From positions 1,091,421-1,155,420 of the forward strand of contig NZ_FNWC01000007.1 of NCBI RefSeq assembly GCF_900104635.1: a stretch of 64,000 bases of DNA. The letters are read 5' to 3'. Below the pieces are notes generated by a model. It did no database searches and had not been told where the DNA came from. It saw only the letters and a program-made list of their open reading frames with translations. Below are positions 26,293 through 35,855 of the stretch, piece after piece. The DNA comes from Coprococcus phoceensis. Lineage in GTDB: Bacteria; Bacillota; Clostridia; Lachnospirales; Lachnospiraceae. The position numbers and the translations under genes were made by a program. Every line of letters starts with the position of its first letter. Position 1 is the first letter of the stretch.

Positions 26293-27519
26293 TTATTCCT
26301 TTCCCACAATAATAGTTGCGTTTTGACCACCTAATCCAAAAGAATTAATCATTGCATTTTTAATATTACCTGTTTCTCTAATATTTGGAACATAATCCAA
26401 ATCACATTTTGCATCTTTTTCATGATAATTAATAGTTGGTGGAAAAAAACCATTTTGCATTGCAATTATGCTACACATCATTCCCATAGCCCCTGATGCT
26501 GGCAGAAGATGTCCATGCATAGACTTCGTACTACTAATTTTCAACTTTTTTGAATATGATTTAAACACATTTTTTATTGCAACTGTTTCGTACAAGTCAT
26601 TCTTAATCGTACCTGTACCATGTGCATTTATATAGTCAATCTCTTCCCTTTGCATTGCAGCATCTTCCAATGCCCTTTCCATTGCTAATGTCATTCCTAA
26701 TGCATCCACATGAGGATCTGTCATAGAATATCCATCTAATGCACTTCCATATCCTTTTATTGAACATAAAACATTTTCCTTTTGTAAATCAACATTTTCA
26801 TCTTTTTCCAAAACAAAGAAGACTGCTCCATCCCCTATCGTAAAACCACTTCTATTATTGTCAAAAGGTCTACAATTTTCTGCTATATTTTCTTTCGTTT
26901 TTTCTAACGCCCCCAGCCGTTCTAGACGCGCAATAGTCGTTGGTTCTATTTTAAAGGAAAATCCCCCAACAAGCATTGCCTCAACTTCTCCCCTTTCAAT
27001 CATTTTATAAGCCTCTCCTATAGCTTGTGTAGATGCTGCACAAGTTCCTAGGTTGGCTAGACATGGTCCTTGAATTTCATACTTCTTTGCCAAATAATAG
27101 AGTAACGATACTGGATTAGTATGAAACAACTGTTGTCGAATTTCTGTTCTTTGATTTGTACCAGTTTTATATTCTAATAACAATTTTTCCAAATTCTCTT
27201 TAGTGGCTATATTCGGATCAACTCCTATTATCGCCCCTATTTCTGTTGATTTATATTTTTTACATATACTAGGTAGTATGTCTCTAAGAGTATAATCAAC
27301 TATTTGCCATTGATAAGTTTCCAAATTATAGTCTTTATCTTGAATAATACAATTTATATTTGATTCAGCAGCATGCTTAATAGCAAAATCACTTGTTTCA
27401 AAACGTGTAATTTTATCTATACCGCTTACCCCATGATATAAATTATAAGTAATTTCATTTTCACTATTCCCTATAGGAGTTACTCCTGCCATTTTAGTTA
27501 CTACAACCTTGCTACTCAT
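26293..27519 (-). CDS. Beta-ketoacyl synthase, KS-alpha (FabF-like)
   Basis: This 408-residue condensing enzyme extends the chain by decarboxylative Claisen condensation. The complete catalytic triad is visible: Cys160 in LGTCAASTQA, His300 in NAHGTGT and His335 in KSMHGHLLPASG. The glycine-rich C-terminus is SFGLGGQNATIIV. It overlaps the next gene upstream (a KS lacking the Cys) by 4 bp, the layout of the KS/chain-length-factor pair of type II polyketide and aryl-polyene synthases. Its separation from a fab operon argues for specialised metabolism. Confidence 0.9.
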   Translation of the reverse strand: MSSKVVVTKMAGVTPIGNSENEITYNLYHGVSGIDKITRFETSDFAIKHAAESNINCIIQDKDYNLETYQWQIVDYTLRDILPSICKKYKSTEIGAIIGVDPNIATKENLEKLLLEYKTGTNQRTEIRQQLFHTNPVSLLYYLAKKYEIQGPCLANLGTCAASTQAIGEAYKMIERGEVEAMLVGGFSFKIEPTTIARLERLGALEKTKENIAENCRPFDNNRSGFTIGDGAVFFVLEKDENVDLQKENVLCSIKGYGSALDGYSMTDPHVDALGMTLAMERALEDAAMQREEIDYINAHGTGTIKNDLYETVAIKNVFKSYSKKLKISSTKSMHGHLLPASGAMGMMCSIIAMQNGFFPPTINYHEKDAKCDLDYVPNIRETGNIKNAMINSFGLGGQNATIIVGKE

Positions 27520-28565
27520 TCATCATTCCTCCTATACAAAATCATTGAATTATATTGTCCCCCAATCCCACAATCACCAATAATACAACTTTTTTCTTTC
27601 TTTTTCTCCATTAAAGCAATTCCTAAAACACAATCTAATAAACCGCCACAATATTCTAATTTTCCAGTTATGCGTTCTCTCATATTATATGTTTCTATTT
27701 TATATCTTTTTTTCACATTGTCTTTATTATGCAGTTTGCTGTGAATTAAGAAATCGATGTTATCGCCTAATTCGGTATGTTTTTTCAATAAAATCTGTAT
27801 ATTTCTAAGAATATTTTCATCAGAAATATTAAATGGAGTTTCATCCGGAAATGTATTGATTGCAGTCTCACCTACATATGCCAAGATTTTTCTTTTGGCT
27901 GATTTGGCACTTTCTTCACTTTCTAAAAACAAAGCGACAGTACCTTCTCCTTTTTTAAGCTCTTTTTCATCATTCCAAAAATACACACATTTTTCAAATT
28001 CTGAATATGAAGATGCTACAATAGCTTGTTTCAATTCACCATATCTTATTTTTTTTGATGCCATAATTAAATTAGTTAATCCTGAATTTTCACCTGTATA
28101 AAGCAATTCTCCACTACCATGAATATTTAAATTCTCCGCTATAAAATTTGAAGGAATAGTGGAAAGTATTCTTATTCCATTTAGCGGAGGAATTTTTTTT
28201 ATATTTTTACCTATCTTTTCCAAAGAAAGCATATCATTTTCGTAGCAATACTTTAGAAATATATCTATCATTTCTTGACTGGGATGTATCAATTGATTAC
28301 CTAAATAAATTGCACACTGCATTTTTTCTTCATGTGACAAATAAATTTCATTCATCATAGAAAGTACATTAGATACCTCTAGAAAATTTGCATTATTCAT
28401 TAATTTTTTTCCATTAAATTTAATATTCTCAACATAGTTGCACCTTTTTTGAAAATTTGCATAATCTTCTATTTGTGGATTAAGAAGAGCCTGCTCACAC
28501 ACAATATGCGGATCATTTCCCCAAGAAGTAATGATTCTTGTACCTGTTACTACTACTCTATTCAT
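27516..28565 (-). CDS. Chain-length-factor-like ketosynthase (KS-beta)
   Basis: This 349-residue ketosynthase homologue lacks the catalytic residues. The active-site segment reads YTGENSGLTNL, with Asn160 where the partner has Cys160. The NAHGTGT His region is replaced by FLIHSKLHNKDNV, and the C-terminal GGQYNSMILY motif is kept. It is shorter than active synthases by about 60 residues. Such proteins pair with the active KS and help set chain length. The ribosome binding site GGAGGG precedes the start, and the stop overlaps the KS start. Confidence 0.85.
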   Translation of the reverse strand: MNRVVVTGTRIITSWGNDPHIVCEQALLNPQIEDYANFQKRCNYVENIKFNGKKLMNNANFLEVSNVLSMMNEIYLSHEEKMQCAIYLGNQLIHPSQEMIDIFLKYCYENDMLSLEKIGKNIKKIPPLNGIRILSTIPSNFIAENLNIHGSGELLYTGENSGLTNLIMASKKIRYGELKQAIVASSYSEFEKCVYFWNDEKELKKGEGTVALFLESEESAKSAKRKILAYVGETAINTFPDETPFNISDENILRNIQILLKKHTELGDNIDFLIHSKLHNKDNVKKRYKIETYNMRERITGKLEYCGGLLDCVLGIALMEKKKEKSCIIGDCGIGGQYNSMILYRRNDE

Positions 28566-28604
28566 ATTAAACCCTCCATATCTTAATCAAGATGTTATAC
28601 CACC

Positions 28605-29360
28605 CTAGATTAAGTGTCTTCCTCCAGTTATTGGAATTTGAATTCCGGTTAAATATTTTGCCTCATCACTTACCAAAAAAACTACAGTATTTACAACATC
28701 TTCTACCGATGCAAATCTATGTAACGGAGTTTTACTCAATATCTCCTTTAATTTTTCTTCCCGGATATTTCTATGAAATGCTTCTTCTAATACTAAAGCT
28801 GGAGCAATAGTGTTAATTCTAATATTTTTTCTACCATTTTCAATGGCTAAAACTTTACTTAAAGATTCTATAGCCCCCTTAGAAGCAGCATAAGCGGCCT
28901 GTCCGATAGATGGACGATCAGCTGATAGAGATGAAACATTTATAATAACCCCATTTTTCTTATTTACCATATGTTTCAATACTGTTTTACAGTAATTATA
29001 TGCAGACTTAACATTTACTTCCATTGCTCTGTCCCATGTTTCAATTGTTGTATTTGAAAACAATTCTCTTGGAATATACCCCGCATTATTTATCAAAACA
29101 TCTATCTTTTTTTCATCATTAATTACTACCTTTATAAAATTTTCTACTGCTTTTAAATCTACTCCATCAACACAAATACCTTTTATGTTTTTTCCTTCTT
29201 CCTTTAGCGTTTTTTCCAGTACATTCGCTTTTTCTTTGCTCTTCAGATATGTGAAATATACTTTACATCCTTCATTTACAAATCGTTTCACAAGTCCTTC
29301 CCCAATTAATCCTGTTCCTCCAGTAATTACAACCACTTTTCCATTTAAATTTATTTCCAT
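28605..29360 (-). CDS. 3-oxoacyl-ACP reductase (FabG-like SDR)
   Basis: This 251-residue short-chain dehydrogenase starts MEINLNGKVVVITGG after AAAGGAAAG. It has the cofactor motif TGGTGLIGEG, NNAGYIP, and the catalytic Ser-Tyr-Lys in NVSSLSADRP and AAYAASKGA. It also has the C-terminal LVSDEAKYLTGIQIPITGG typical of FabG. It reduces the 3-keto group formed by the synthase pair with NAD(P)H, giving the substrate of the FabZ-like dehydratases. It lies between the carrier-protein gene and the KS pair. Confidence 0.9.
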   Translation of the reverse strand: MEINLNGKVVVITGGTGLIGEGLVKRFVNEGCKVYFTYLKSKEKANVLEKTLKEEGKNIKGICVDGVDLKAVENFIKVVINDEKKIDVLINNAGYIPRELFSNTTIETWDRAMEVNVKSAYNYCKTVLKHMVNKKNGVIINVSSLSADRPSIGQAAYAASKGAIESLSKVLAIENGRKNIRINTIAPALVLEEAFHRNIREEKLKEILSKTPLHRFASVEDVVNTVVFLVSDEAKYLTGIQIPITGGRHLI

Positions 29361-29548
29361 TTTACACTTTCCTTTCAATCTCACATAAATAAATCATTTA
29401 AAAATGTTCTCTTTATCATGATATAACACTGACTTATGAAGTTAACTATCAAAAATTTTATAACAAATTATCTTATCCTATAGATACAATACCACTATTT
29501 CACTGGTACAGAAACGCAACTATTTACAATTGACATAGCTTAACTTAA

Positions 29549-29610
29549 AACAGTGCTTGTATAAGTCTATACGCTTTATCATAACCTTAACCGTCTTTAC
29601 AAGCACTGTT
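29549..29610. repeat. 13-bp perfect inverted repeat inside the biosynthetic operon
   Basis: AACAGTGCTTGTA (29549-29561) and TACAAGCACTGTT (29598-29610) are perfectly complementary with a 36-base spacer. It lies in the 280-bp gap between the carrier-protein gene and the ketoreductase. The T-run after it on the minus strand is short (TTTTAAG), so it could be a partial terminator, an RNA-stabilising stem or an operator. The rest of 29361-29639 shows no gene. Confidence 0.6.
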
Positions 29611-29639
29611 CCCTCACTAATATGCAAGAGCAAATCACT

Positions 29640-30278
29640 CTATCCCCTCTGCTTTTTTTCTATATAATTAATTAACATACCAATCGTTATGAAATCGTTT
29701 AATTCAAATGGACTTTCTAAATCCACGATCTCTTCTTCTGGCAGTTCAAATTCTTTTTTCACAAGAGCCAATGCCTCTTGATTCATTTTTCCATTTACTA
29801 AAAGTTCTTTGTTTATAATATATCCTGGCAAGTTCCATAGTTCATCGTCTTCAATAGAAATATCAAACTCTTCTTCTATACGAAACGATAAATCCATAAT
29901 ATCCATTGACTCAAAATTAAAATCTCTAAATACATAATCTCCGTCATTTAAAAAATCAATTTCTTCATCTAATACTTCCTCAAAAATACTTTTAATTGTT
30001 CCTCTAATTTCACTTGTATTCATGTCATTTTCCTCCTTATATGTATTCATTACTATTTGCAACAAACTTTCATAGTCATAAAATTTTTCTATTTCTACTT
30101 CTCCTTCTAAAGTAATACCTAGCTTTTCTTCAAGTTCATAAATTAATTGCATAATATTAATTGAAGAAAATCCAAGATCATATTTCAAATTTTTAAAATT
30201 TTCCAGTAATTCTTCATCTTTTTTTTCTATACATTTTCCAATCATTTTTTTTATAATCTCATCAATGTTTTCTTTCAT
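29640..30278 (-). CDS. Tandem acyl carrier protein (two ACP domains)
   Basis: This 212-residue protein has two carrier domains. The first covers about residues 1-80, with phosphopantetheine Ser39 in YDLGFSSINIMQL. The second covers about 86-165, with Ser124 in RDFNFESMDIMDL, followed by a further acidic helical segment to the C-terminus. Both are strongly acidic, as ACPs are. An internal AAGGAGG lies 7 bases before Met86 (30023), so the second domain could also be made as a separate protein. The gene follows the ligase by 1 bp and would be activated by the phosphopantetheinyl transferase at 45538. Confidence 0.85.
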   Translation of the reverse strand: MKENIDEIIKKMIGKCIEKKDEELLENFKNLKYDLGFSSINIMQLIYELEEKLGITLEGEVEIEKFYDYESLLQIVMNTYKEENDMNTSEIRGTIKSIFEEVLDEEIDFLNDGDYVFRDFNFESMDIMDLSFRIEEEFDISIEDDELWNLPGYIINKELLVNGKMNQEALALVKKEFELPEEEIVDLESPFELNDFITIGMLINYIEKKQRG

Positions 30279-30279
30279 T

Positions 30280-31629
30280 TTACATATATTCCTCCTTTAA
30301 TTTGCCATACAATTTTTGAGCTAACCGCCTAGATATCTTACCATTTTCAGTTAATGGTAAGACCTGTACAGTTAAAAACTCTGTTGGGACTTCATATTCG
30401 GCAAGACTCTTATTAACAAATTCTCGCAGTTCGCTTTCCTTTATTTCACTGTCATTGGTAACATAAAAACATATTACTTTCTCTCCAAATAACTTATCCG
30501 GATAACCAAATACAACGCATTCCCTTATATTCTTATGCTTTAATATAGCTTCCTCCACTGATGCTGGATATACATTATGTGAACCGCATATAATCATGTC
30601 ATCTTCTCTACCTGTAACAAATAACTCACCATTTTTTACATATCCTATATCCCCAGTATTGAACCATCCTTGATAATAAGATTTCCTTGCTGATTTACCT
30701 TCTAAATATCCCATCATTTTATATTCTGATTTTACATGGATACACCCCTTTTCTCCATCTTTCACCTCTTTTCCTTCACAACTTACCACTTTTATTTTAA
30801 CTCCTTTAATCGCAACACCAACAGATCCTTCAGTCCATCTATAATCATCATATCTTTGGGCTGCAACACGTGGTCCTAATTCACTCAAACCATATACATT
30901 TAAAATTTTAGTATTAGGAAAAATTCTTTTTATATTACTATGACATTCTTTACTCAAATTAGATCCGCTGCAACTAATTACTCTCAGACTATGAAATTCC
31001 ACATGGTGTTTCTTTGCAACTTCTCCATATAATTGCAATAAAGTTGGATTAACCCCTAGCATAGTTATGTCATGATTGTGTAGAACATTAAACACCTTCC
31101 TAATCGACATAATAGTCGGCACAACAACTAATTTACACTTTAATTTTAATGCGGGTAGCAACTCTCCCACAAATGTAGATGAATGCGCTAACGTTTTAGT
31201 AATAAATAAATTATCTTTGGGTGTCATTTTTAAATAATCAATTATAGCATCTGCGTTTTGAGATATAGCCTTATGCGATAATCTTATTCCTTTGGCTGGA
31301 CCAGTTGTTCCAGAACTAAAAAAAATAACAGCCTCTTTTGTACTATAATTGTCTTGATATTTGTCTACTATTTCTTTCATAACAACACAACTATCTGTTG
31401 TTTTTTCTATAACTTTAAACTTAATTTCCGGATATTCAAATATTTTACTTGCAAACTTTTTTTCAATATAACAAAATTTTGCATTTGCCAATTTAATATT
31501 TTTTATAATAGTTGGAAATGGAATTCTCCAATCCATTAATACTACTGAATCTCCATTATTCCATATTTCAATAATTTTTTTCACATATTCTATACTGTTA
31601 TCCGAAATAATAGCAATTCTTCTATTCAT
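30280..31629 (-). CDS. AMP-forming acyl-ACP/acyl-CoA ligase (ANL superfamily)
   Basis: This 449-residue adenylating enzyme has the P-loop SSGTTGPAKG, the A5-type motif NVYGLSELGP, the A7 motif WFNTGDIGYV, the hinge GREDDMIICG and the A10 lysine region LPLTENGKISRR. The N-terminus is shorter than in most ligases. It activates a carboxylic acid as acyl-AMP and would load it on the carrier protein encoded 1 bp downstream, so a starter-loading role fits. The ribosome binding site is GGGAGGAAGG. It is distinct from the second ligase at 38315. Confidence 0.87.
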   Translation of the reverse strand: MNRRIAIISDNSIEYVKKIIEIWNNGDSVVLMDWRIPFPTIIKNIKLANAKFCYIEKKFASKIFEYPEIKFKVIEKTTDSCVVMKEIVDKYQDNYSTKEAVIFFSSGTTGPAKGIRLSHKAISQNADAIIDYLKMTPKDNLFITKTLAHSSTFVGELLPALKLKCKLVVVPTIMSIRKVFNVLHNHDITMLGVNPTLLQLYGEVAKKHHVEFHSLRVISCSGSNLSKECHSNIKRIFPNTKILNVYGLSELGPRVAAQRYDDYRWTEGSVGVAIKGVKIKVVSCEGKEVKDGEKGCIHVKSEYKMMGYLEGKSARKSYYQGWFNTGDIGYVKNGELFVTGREDDMIICGSHNVYPASVEEAILKHKNIRECVVFGYPDKLFGEKVICFYVTNDSEIKESELREFVNKSLAEYEVPTEFLTVQVLPLTENGKISRRLAQKLYGKLKEEYM

Positions 31630-32365
31630 ACCTTCCTCCCATGTACTTTAAAAATTCTATAAGTTTCTTATTTACTATAAGAGTTTCAGGAAATTCTACT
31701 TCTGAAAGTATGGAATTTACTTTGTGAAATCGTCCTATATCGTAGGCACAATGTGCATCAGAGCCAATAGCTATCATAGTATCCTCTTCTGCGCAACACT
31801 CAAGAAGTTCATAAATATATTTTATTTTTTCTTTATTGCCGAATGTACTTTCGTTTATCTCTAGCGGTTTTCCAAATATTCTCGCTGCATTCACTACCTC
31901 CTTTATCTCAAAAGAAATATTTGACTTTATACAGTGTCCAATAATATTAACCCTTGGATCTTCCAAAATTTTTATAAACATATTTGTATTAGCTAGTAGA
32001 TTGCCCCCCTTATATGTCGAATGTACACTTGCTATAACAATATCACTTGTATCCAAAACTGCTTCACATACATTTTTTTCGGTATTAAACAAACACTTAG
32101 TATCTTCACCCGATAAATGAGCATTCACATCAATAATATCCACTTCTATTCCTCTTATTAACTGTACGCCATATATATTTGATGGCAACACTTCTCTGTT
32201 TAATAAACTCGCAAGAATGTCATAGCTAATATCATCATTTAAATGATCCGCCATTACAATCCCTTCTAATTGATGTAGACGAGCATAGCGAGCACATTCG
32301 TCGATTGTACTATATGCATGATTTGATAAATTTGTATGGACATGTGTGTCCACTAACATTTTCAC
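31622..32365 (-). CDS. PHP-domain metal-dependent hydrolase
   Basis: This 247-residue PHP-superfamily enzyme has the multi-metal site motifs VDTHVHTNLS, MADHLND, GIEVDI, ASVHS, GHCIKS and GSDAHCA. The start is taken at GTG 32365 (MKMLVDTHVH), 7 bases after GGAGG. An ATG at 32359 is possible, and a longer frame has no support. YcdX-like PHP proteins cleave phosphoesters. It lies between the PTE-like enzyme and a ligase in the biosynthetic operon, so it probably removes a phosphate or another group from an intermediate. Confidence 0.83.
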   Translation of the reverse strand: MKMLVDTHVHTNLSNHAYSTIDECARYARLHQLEGIVMADHLNDDISYDILASLLNREVLPSNIYGVQLIRGIEVDIIDVNAHLSGEDTKCLFNTEKNVCEAVLDTSDIVIASVHSTYKGGNLLANTNMFIKILEDPRVNIIGHCIKSNISFEIKEVVNAARIFGKPLEINESTFGNKEKIKYIYELLECCAEEDTMIAIGSDAHCAYDIGRFHKVNSILSEVEFPETLIVNKKLIEFLKYMGGRYE

Positions 32366-32367
32366 TT

Positions 32368-33315
32368 TTACTCCTCCATATCTAGTATTTTTTTTGGTGT
32401 TTCTACAAATATCGTATGAAAATCTTTTTGGGCAAATCCTGATTTTTGTAGTTCTTCCCAAATATTCTCATGTAAAAATCCATAGTTAACTTGCTTACCA
32501 TCGACTATACTTTTTTTTCTGTTCCTTATATCAAATCCATAATCAATAAATACAGAATAATCGTGAGATAAAATTATTTTGGGAGTCCATCCTCGTTTAT
32601 ATAACATTAACAAGCATTCTATTCTAGATATTATGTTTTTTCCAACTCCAAATCTATCCAATCCTATATAGCAACCATAATTTAAAATTTTTTCTATGTA
32701 TTTTATATCATCGCTGTCCCCTAAATGTCCCATAATGACTTTTTGGGGATCTACGCCACAATCTAACAAGATTTCCAGCTGTCTTAATCCAATCTCTTCC
32801 TTAGGTATTGAATGTACAAAAATGGGTAGTTTTGTGACTACAGCAGCTAAACCGGTTGCTCTTAGTATTTTTTCATTTGTTTCAGTTATACCATTAATGC
32901 TAGTTGCACATTTCAACATAGCTGGTTGAATCCCACTTCCTTCTATTCCGTTTTCCCATTCATATAACAAAAGTTCAAAAAAACTTTCTGTACTCATTGC
33001 TTCCATGAATGGCTCTTCAGTATAGTAGAAACCTGTAGAAGCTAAAATATTTACCCCCGATTTTATAGATACTTTTTTTAATACTGATATATCTCTTCCC
33101 AAATTTATAGGAGTTCCATCTACAATCGTCTGTATGTTATGCCTTTCTTTTGCCTCCCTCAATTTTTTGGAAGCCATTTCAACTATATCTCGCTCGTTAT
33201 ACCAATTATCTTTATATGCTTTTTTCATTGAGGAACTAGAACAAATAATATGTTCATGCATCAATGTTTGACCTAATTCTGTTTTTTCTATTTTTCCAGT
33301 TACTGTACTAATCAT
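32368..33315 (-). CDS. Phosphotriesterase-family amidohydrolase
   Basis: This 315-residue TIM-barrel hydrolase has all the metal ligands of the PTE family. HEH is at residues 20-22, the Lys likely carbamylated is in AMLKCATS, and His residues are in PIFVHSIP and IMGHLGDSDD. The Asp is in ILSHDYS. The start at 33315 is favoured by GAGG 7 bases upstream. Relatives act as lactonases, esterases or phosphotriesterases. In this operon it could open a lactone, remove a protecting acyl group or give self-protection. The substrate cannot be deduced. Confidence 0.83.
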   Translation of the reverse strand: MISTVTGKIEKTELGQTLMHEHIICSSSSMKKAYKDNWYNERDIVEMASKKLREAKERHNIQTIVDGTPINLGRDISVLKKVSIKSGVNILASTGFYYTEEPFMEAMSTESFFELLLYEWENGIEGSGIQPAMLKCATSINGITETNEKILRATGLAAVVTKLPIFVHSIPKEEIGLRQLEILLDCGVDPQKVIMGHLGDSDDIKYIEKILNYGCYIGLDRFGVGKNIISRIECLLMLYKRGWTPKIILSHDYSVFIDYGFDIRNRKKSIVDGKQVNYGFLHENIWEELQKSGFAQKDFHTIFVETPKKILDMEE

Positions 33316-34303
33316 TTTTCGCCTCATATTCGTCTACAATAGAAATCGCTAAACTTTCTTCTTCATAGATTATTTTATCTAATGTAGTTGCTATATAATT
33401 TATATCGAACGCATTTTTACTATTTTCTAGGGCATATTTCAATATATAATTCTTTATATTTTCCCATTTTATGATTATTGACTCCATCTTTTTGCAATAC
33501 ATATATATATTCTCAGTTTCTCTAGAAAAAATTTTTTGGGCAGTCAAAAAATTTTTTCTATTCCAAACTATATACCCCAATGCTCTAACAATATCTAGGG
33601 CCCATGCGTCTTCAAATCCATTTATTTCTTTTTTAATATCAAATTCAGTTACTATATCTGCTCTAAGCTGCCTCATTTGATCAAAATCAGTTACTCCTCT
33701 AAAACCTGTTAATGTTTTTAAAGCACTTTTATATAATGAATTTTCTGGATTTCTCCTATTGTCACTTATTTCCAATGTAACTAACCCAAAACCGTATTGA
33801 AGATATTTTTGGAATGGGATTGTAATATATTCAGGTCTATGAACTAAACGTAAATTTCCGTTACAACTAGCCAAAGTATCATCAATACAAACTAATTCTT
33901 CATTTGTCACTCCAATTACTAAACAATAATGTACTGAATGGTATTTTTGAAAGACTTTATGCCATTCACACTCAAAAATATCAATTCCAATTATAACTGG
34001 TCTTCCTCGTTCCAATTCATCTTTAATGACTTTAATAGCATTTTTTGCATAATTTAAATGCCATATAACTCTTATCCCAAAAAATTCTTGAAGTGCTTTT
34101 TCTATCTCTTTATTTAACCCCTCTCCTTCTCTTGAAGGCATTATTCTTTCCCCAAAATTGATATTCTTTTTATTCAAATATCCAAAATTCCATGCGTACA
34201 AATATAGTTTCTCTACATTTCCATATTTTTGAATAAGTGATATAAATAAATTTTCCATGCAAGTTCGTTCTGCATTAAAATATGGTTTCAAGTCTTTAAG
34301 CAT
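33308..34303 (-). CDS. BtrH-type cysteine acyltransferase (C39-like fold)
   Basis: This 331-residue protein's N-terminal half matches the BtrH N-terminal type: Cys15 in ERTCMENLF, His in HSVHYCLVIG and Asp in VCIDDTLAS, a papain-like triad. In butirosin biosynthesis BtrH moves an acyl group from a carrier protein to an amine of the aminoglycoside. The C-terminal half is helical and unassigned. Here it would plausibly release the assembled acyl chain from an ACP onto an amino compound. The gene overlaps the ABC transporter gene by 8 bp and the PTE-like gene by 8 bp. Confidence 0.75.
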   Translation of the reverse strand: MLKDLKPYFNAERTCMENLFISLIQKYGNVEKLYLYAWNFGYLNKKNINFGERIMPSREGEGLNKEIEKALQEFFGIRVIWHLNYAKNAIKVIKDELERGRPVIIGIDIFECEWHKVFQKYHSVHYCLVIGVTNEELVCIDDTLASCNGNLRLVHRPEYITIPFQKYLQYGFGLVTLEISDNRRNPENSLYKSALKTLTGFRGVTDFDQMRQLRADIVTEFDIKKEINGFEDAWALDIVRALGYIVWNRKNFLTAQKIFSRETENIYMYCKKMESIIIKWENIKNYILKYALENSKNAFDINYIATTLDKIIYEEESLAISIVDEYEAKND

Positions 34304-35855
34304 AACTCTTACCTCTTTTTTCCATTCGTATAACTATGTCAGATCTTCGAATAACTTTTTCACTGCTAGTAGCAATGAAAATTGGTATATTTAATTGTCT
34401 AAAATTCATTAAGACGTTCTTCTCTGTACGTAGATCCAGCCCGCTTGTGATATCATCCAATAGTAGTGCATCTGGATTTTGGTACAAAGCCCTAGCCAAT
34501 GCTATTCTTTTTATTTCTCCTCCAGACAAATTTTTTCCCATACTATCCACTACATCATTTAAATTCAGCTTGCCTTTATCGATATCATTTTCTAAAGCAG
34601 ATATCCTTATAACCTTTTTTAAAAGATTGTTATTTTGTTCTTCTCCCATACATATATTCTCTAGAATAGTGCCTTCAAATAATATTGGATTCTGAGATAT
34701 ATATACTATATTTTTTTTCATCAAATACTGTTCATCTAACAAAGTACATATATCATTATTCCATCTACTGATTTCATGTTCAAAAAAATCTTTTAGCAGT
34801 ATGCTTTTTCCAACTCCATTCTCTCCACAAACTGCAACAATTGGATTATCAATGTATATATTTTCTTTTTTTCTATTCACATATATATTTGAACAAATAT
34901 CCATGGAATCTTCTTCTGATAGTTTTTGGATTCTTCCAATAGATACGGCCATCTGACGATATTTGCTTAATACACTACTAAATACCGTAGGTAAATCTGA
35001 TAAAAACCAAAAATAATATTCATAAAGAACAAAATCACCAACAGAAAAAGTATTAGAATTCATCTCATAACACGCTATCAATAAAACAACGGCTAATGCA
35101 ATATACATAAAATTTGATGCAAAAATCTCTAATACTTTTTGCAATGTAAAATCTTTAATAGATTTTTTTGCTCTTTCTTCACTTAATCTATGATACTTTT
35201 TTATAATAGCCGTTTTATTTTTTGACATCTTAATATTCTCTATAGATTCAAAAATATTAAGAAGATATATTGTCGATTGATCAACGGCACATCGCATTTC
35301 ATACCTATTATTAATTAACTTCTTTTGAATAGCATGAATAGCAAAAATTATACATAGCAAAGGAACCACACTTATTAAACTATACAAAAGGTTTATCTTA
35401 AACAAGATTATCAAAGCTACAATCGACAGCAATAATTTTGGCATTTGTATATATATGTCATAAAAAAAAGAAACAATATCATTGATATCTTCTCTAAAAC
35501 AAACTATAATATTTCCATTATCTTTGCTCTGATTTCTATTAATTTTTTTGTTGATTAATATTCTAAATAAATACAACTTTAAATTACAGTTAATATTTTG
35601 TTGCACCTTCGCTACAATATACGAATTACATTGCTTTATAGCATTTATAATTAACGGGGTTAATGCAGCTAGTATAACCAACATCCATATCGGTTGCCCA
35701 AACAGTGTATTTTGCCCTTGAAGTTTATTAAATATATCTCTCTTTACTAATCCAACAAATGTAAAACTAAAAGTATAAAAAATTGAATCAATAATTATTA
35801 CAAAGATATATAAAATCAGCGTATCTTTAAGAGCAATTTTTATTAAATTTTTCAT
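34296..35855 (-). CDS. ABC exporter half-transporter, ATP-binding plus membrane domain (subunit 2)
   Basis: This 519-residue half-transporter has about six membrane segments in residues 1-300, then an ATPase domain with Walker A CGENGVGKS and a canonical signature LSGGEIKRIALARAL. Two catalytic positions are degenerate: the Walker B Glu is Asp (ALLLDDITSGLD) and the switch His is replaced (FIATSSEKV). These are the marks of the degenerate site in heterodimeric exporters. It starts 1 bp overlapping its partner and probably exports the cluster product with it. Confidence 0.87.
   Translation of the reverse strand: MKNLIKIALKDTLILYIFVIIIDSIFYTFSFTFVGLVKRDIFNKLQGQNTLFGQPIWMLVILAALTPLIINAIKQCNSYIVAKVQQNINCNLKLYLFRILINKKINRNQSKDNGNIIVCFREDINDIVSFFYDIYIQMPKLLLSIVALIILFKINLLYSLISVVPLLCIIFAIHAIQKKLINNRYEMRCAVDQSTIYLLNIFESIENIKMSKNKTAIIKKYHRLSEERAKKSIKDFTLQKVLEIFASNFMYIALAVVLLIACYEMNSNTFSVGDFVLYEYYFWFLSDLPTVFSSVLSKYRQMAVSIGRIQKLSEEDSMDICSNIYVNRKKENIYIDNPIVAVCGENGVGKSILLKDFFEHEISRWNNDICTLLDEQYLMKKNIVYISQNPILFEGTILENICMGEEQNNNLLKKVIRISALENDIDKGKLNLNDVVDSMGKNLSGGEIKRIALARALYQNPDALLLDDITSGLDLRTEKNVLMNFRQLNIPIFIATSSEKVIRRSDIVIRMEKRGKSYA

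Noticed and set aside
25836..26330. Upstream start at 26330 for the third hotdog gene
   Set aside because: It would overlap the ketosynthase C-terminus by about 40 bp and lacks a ribosome binding site. The ATG at 26291 fits the 1-bp junction after the ketosynthase stop.
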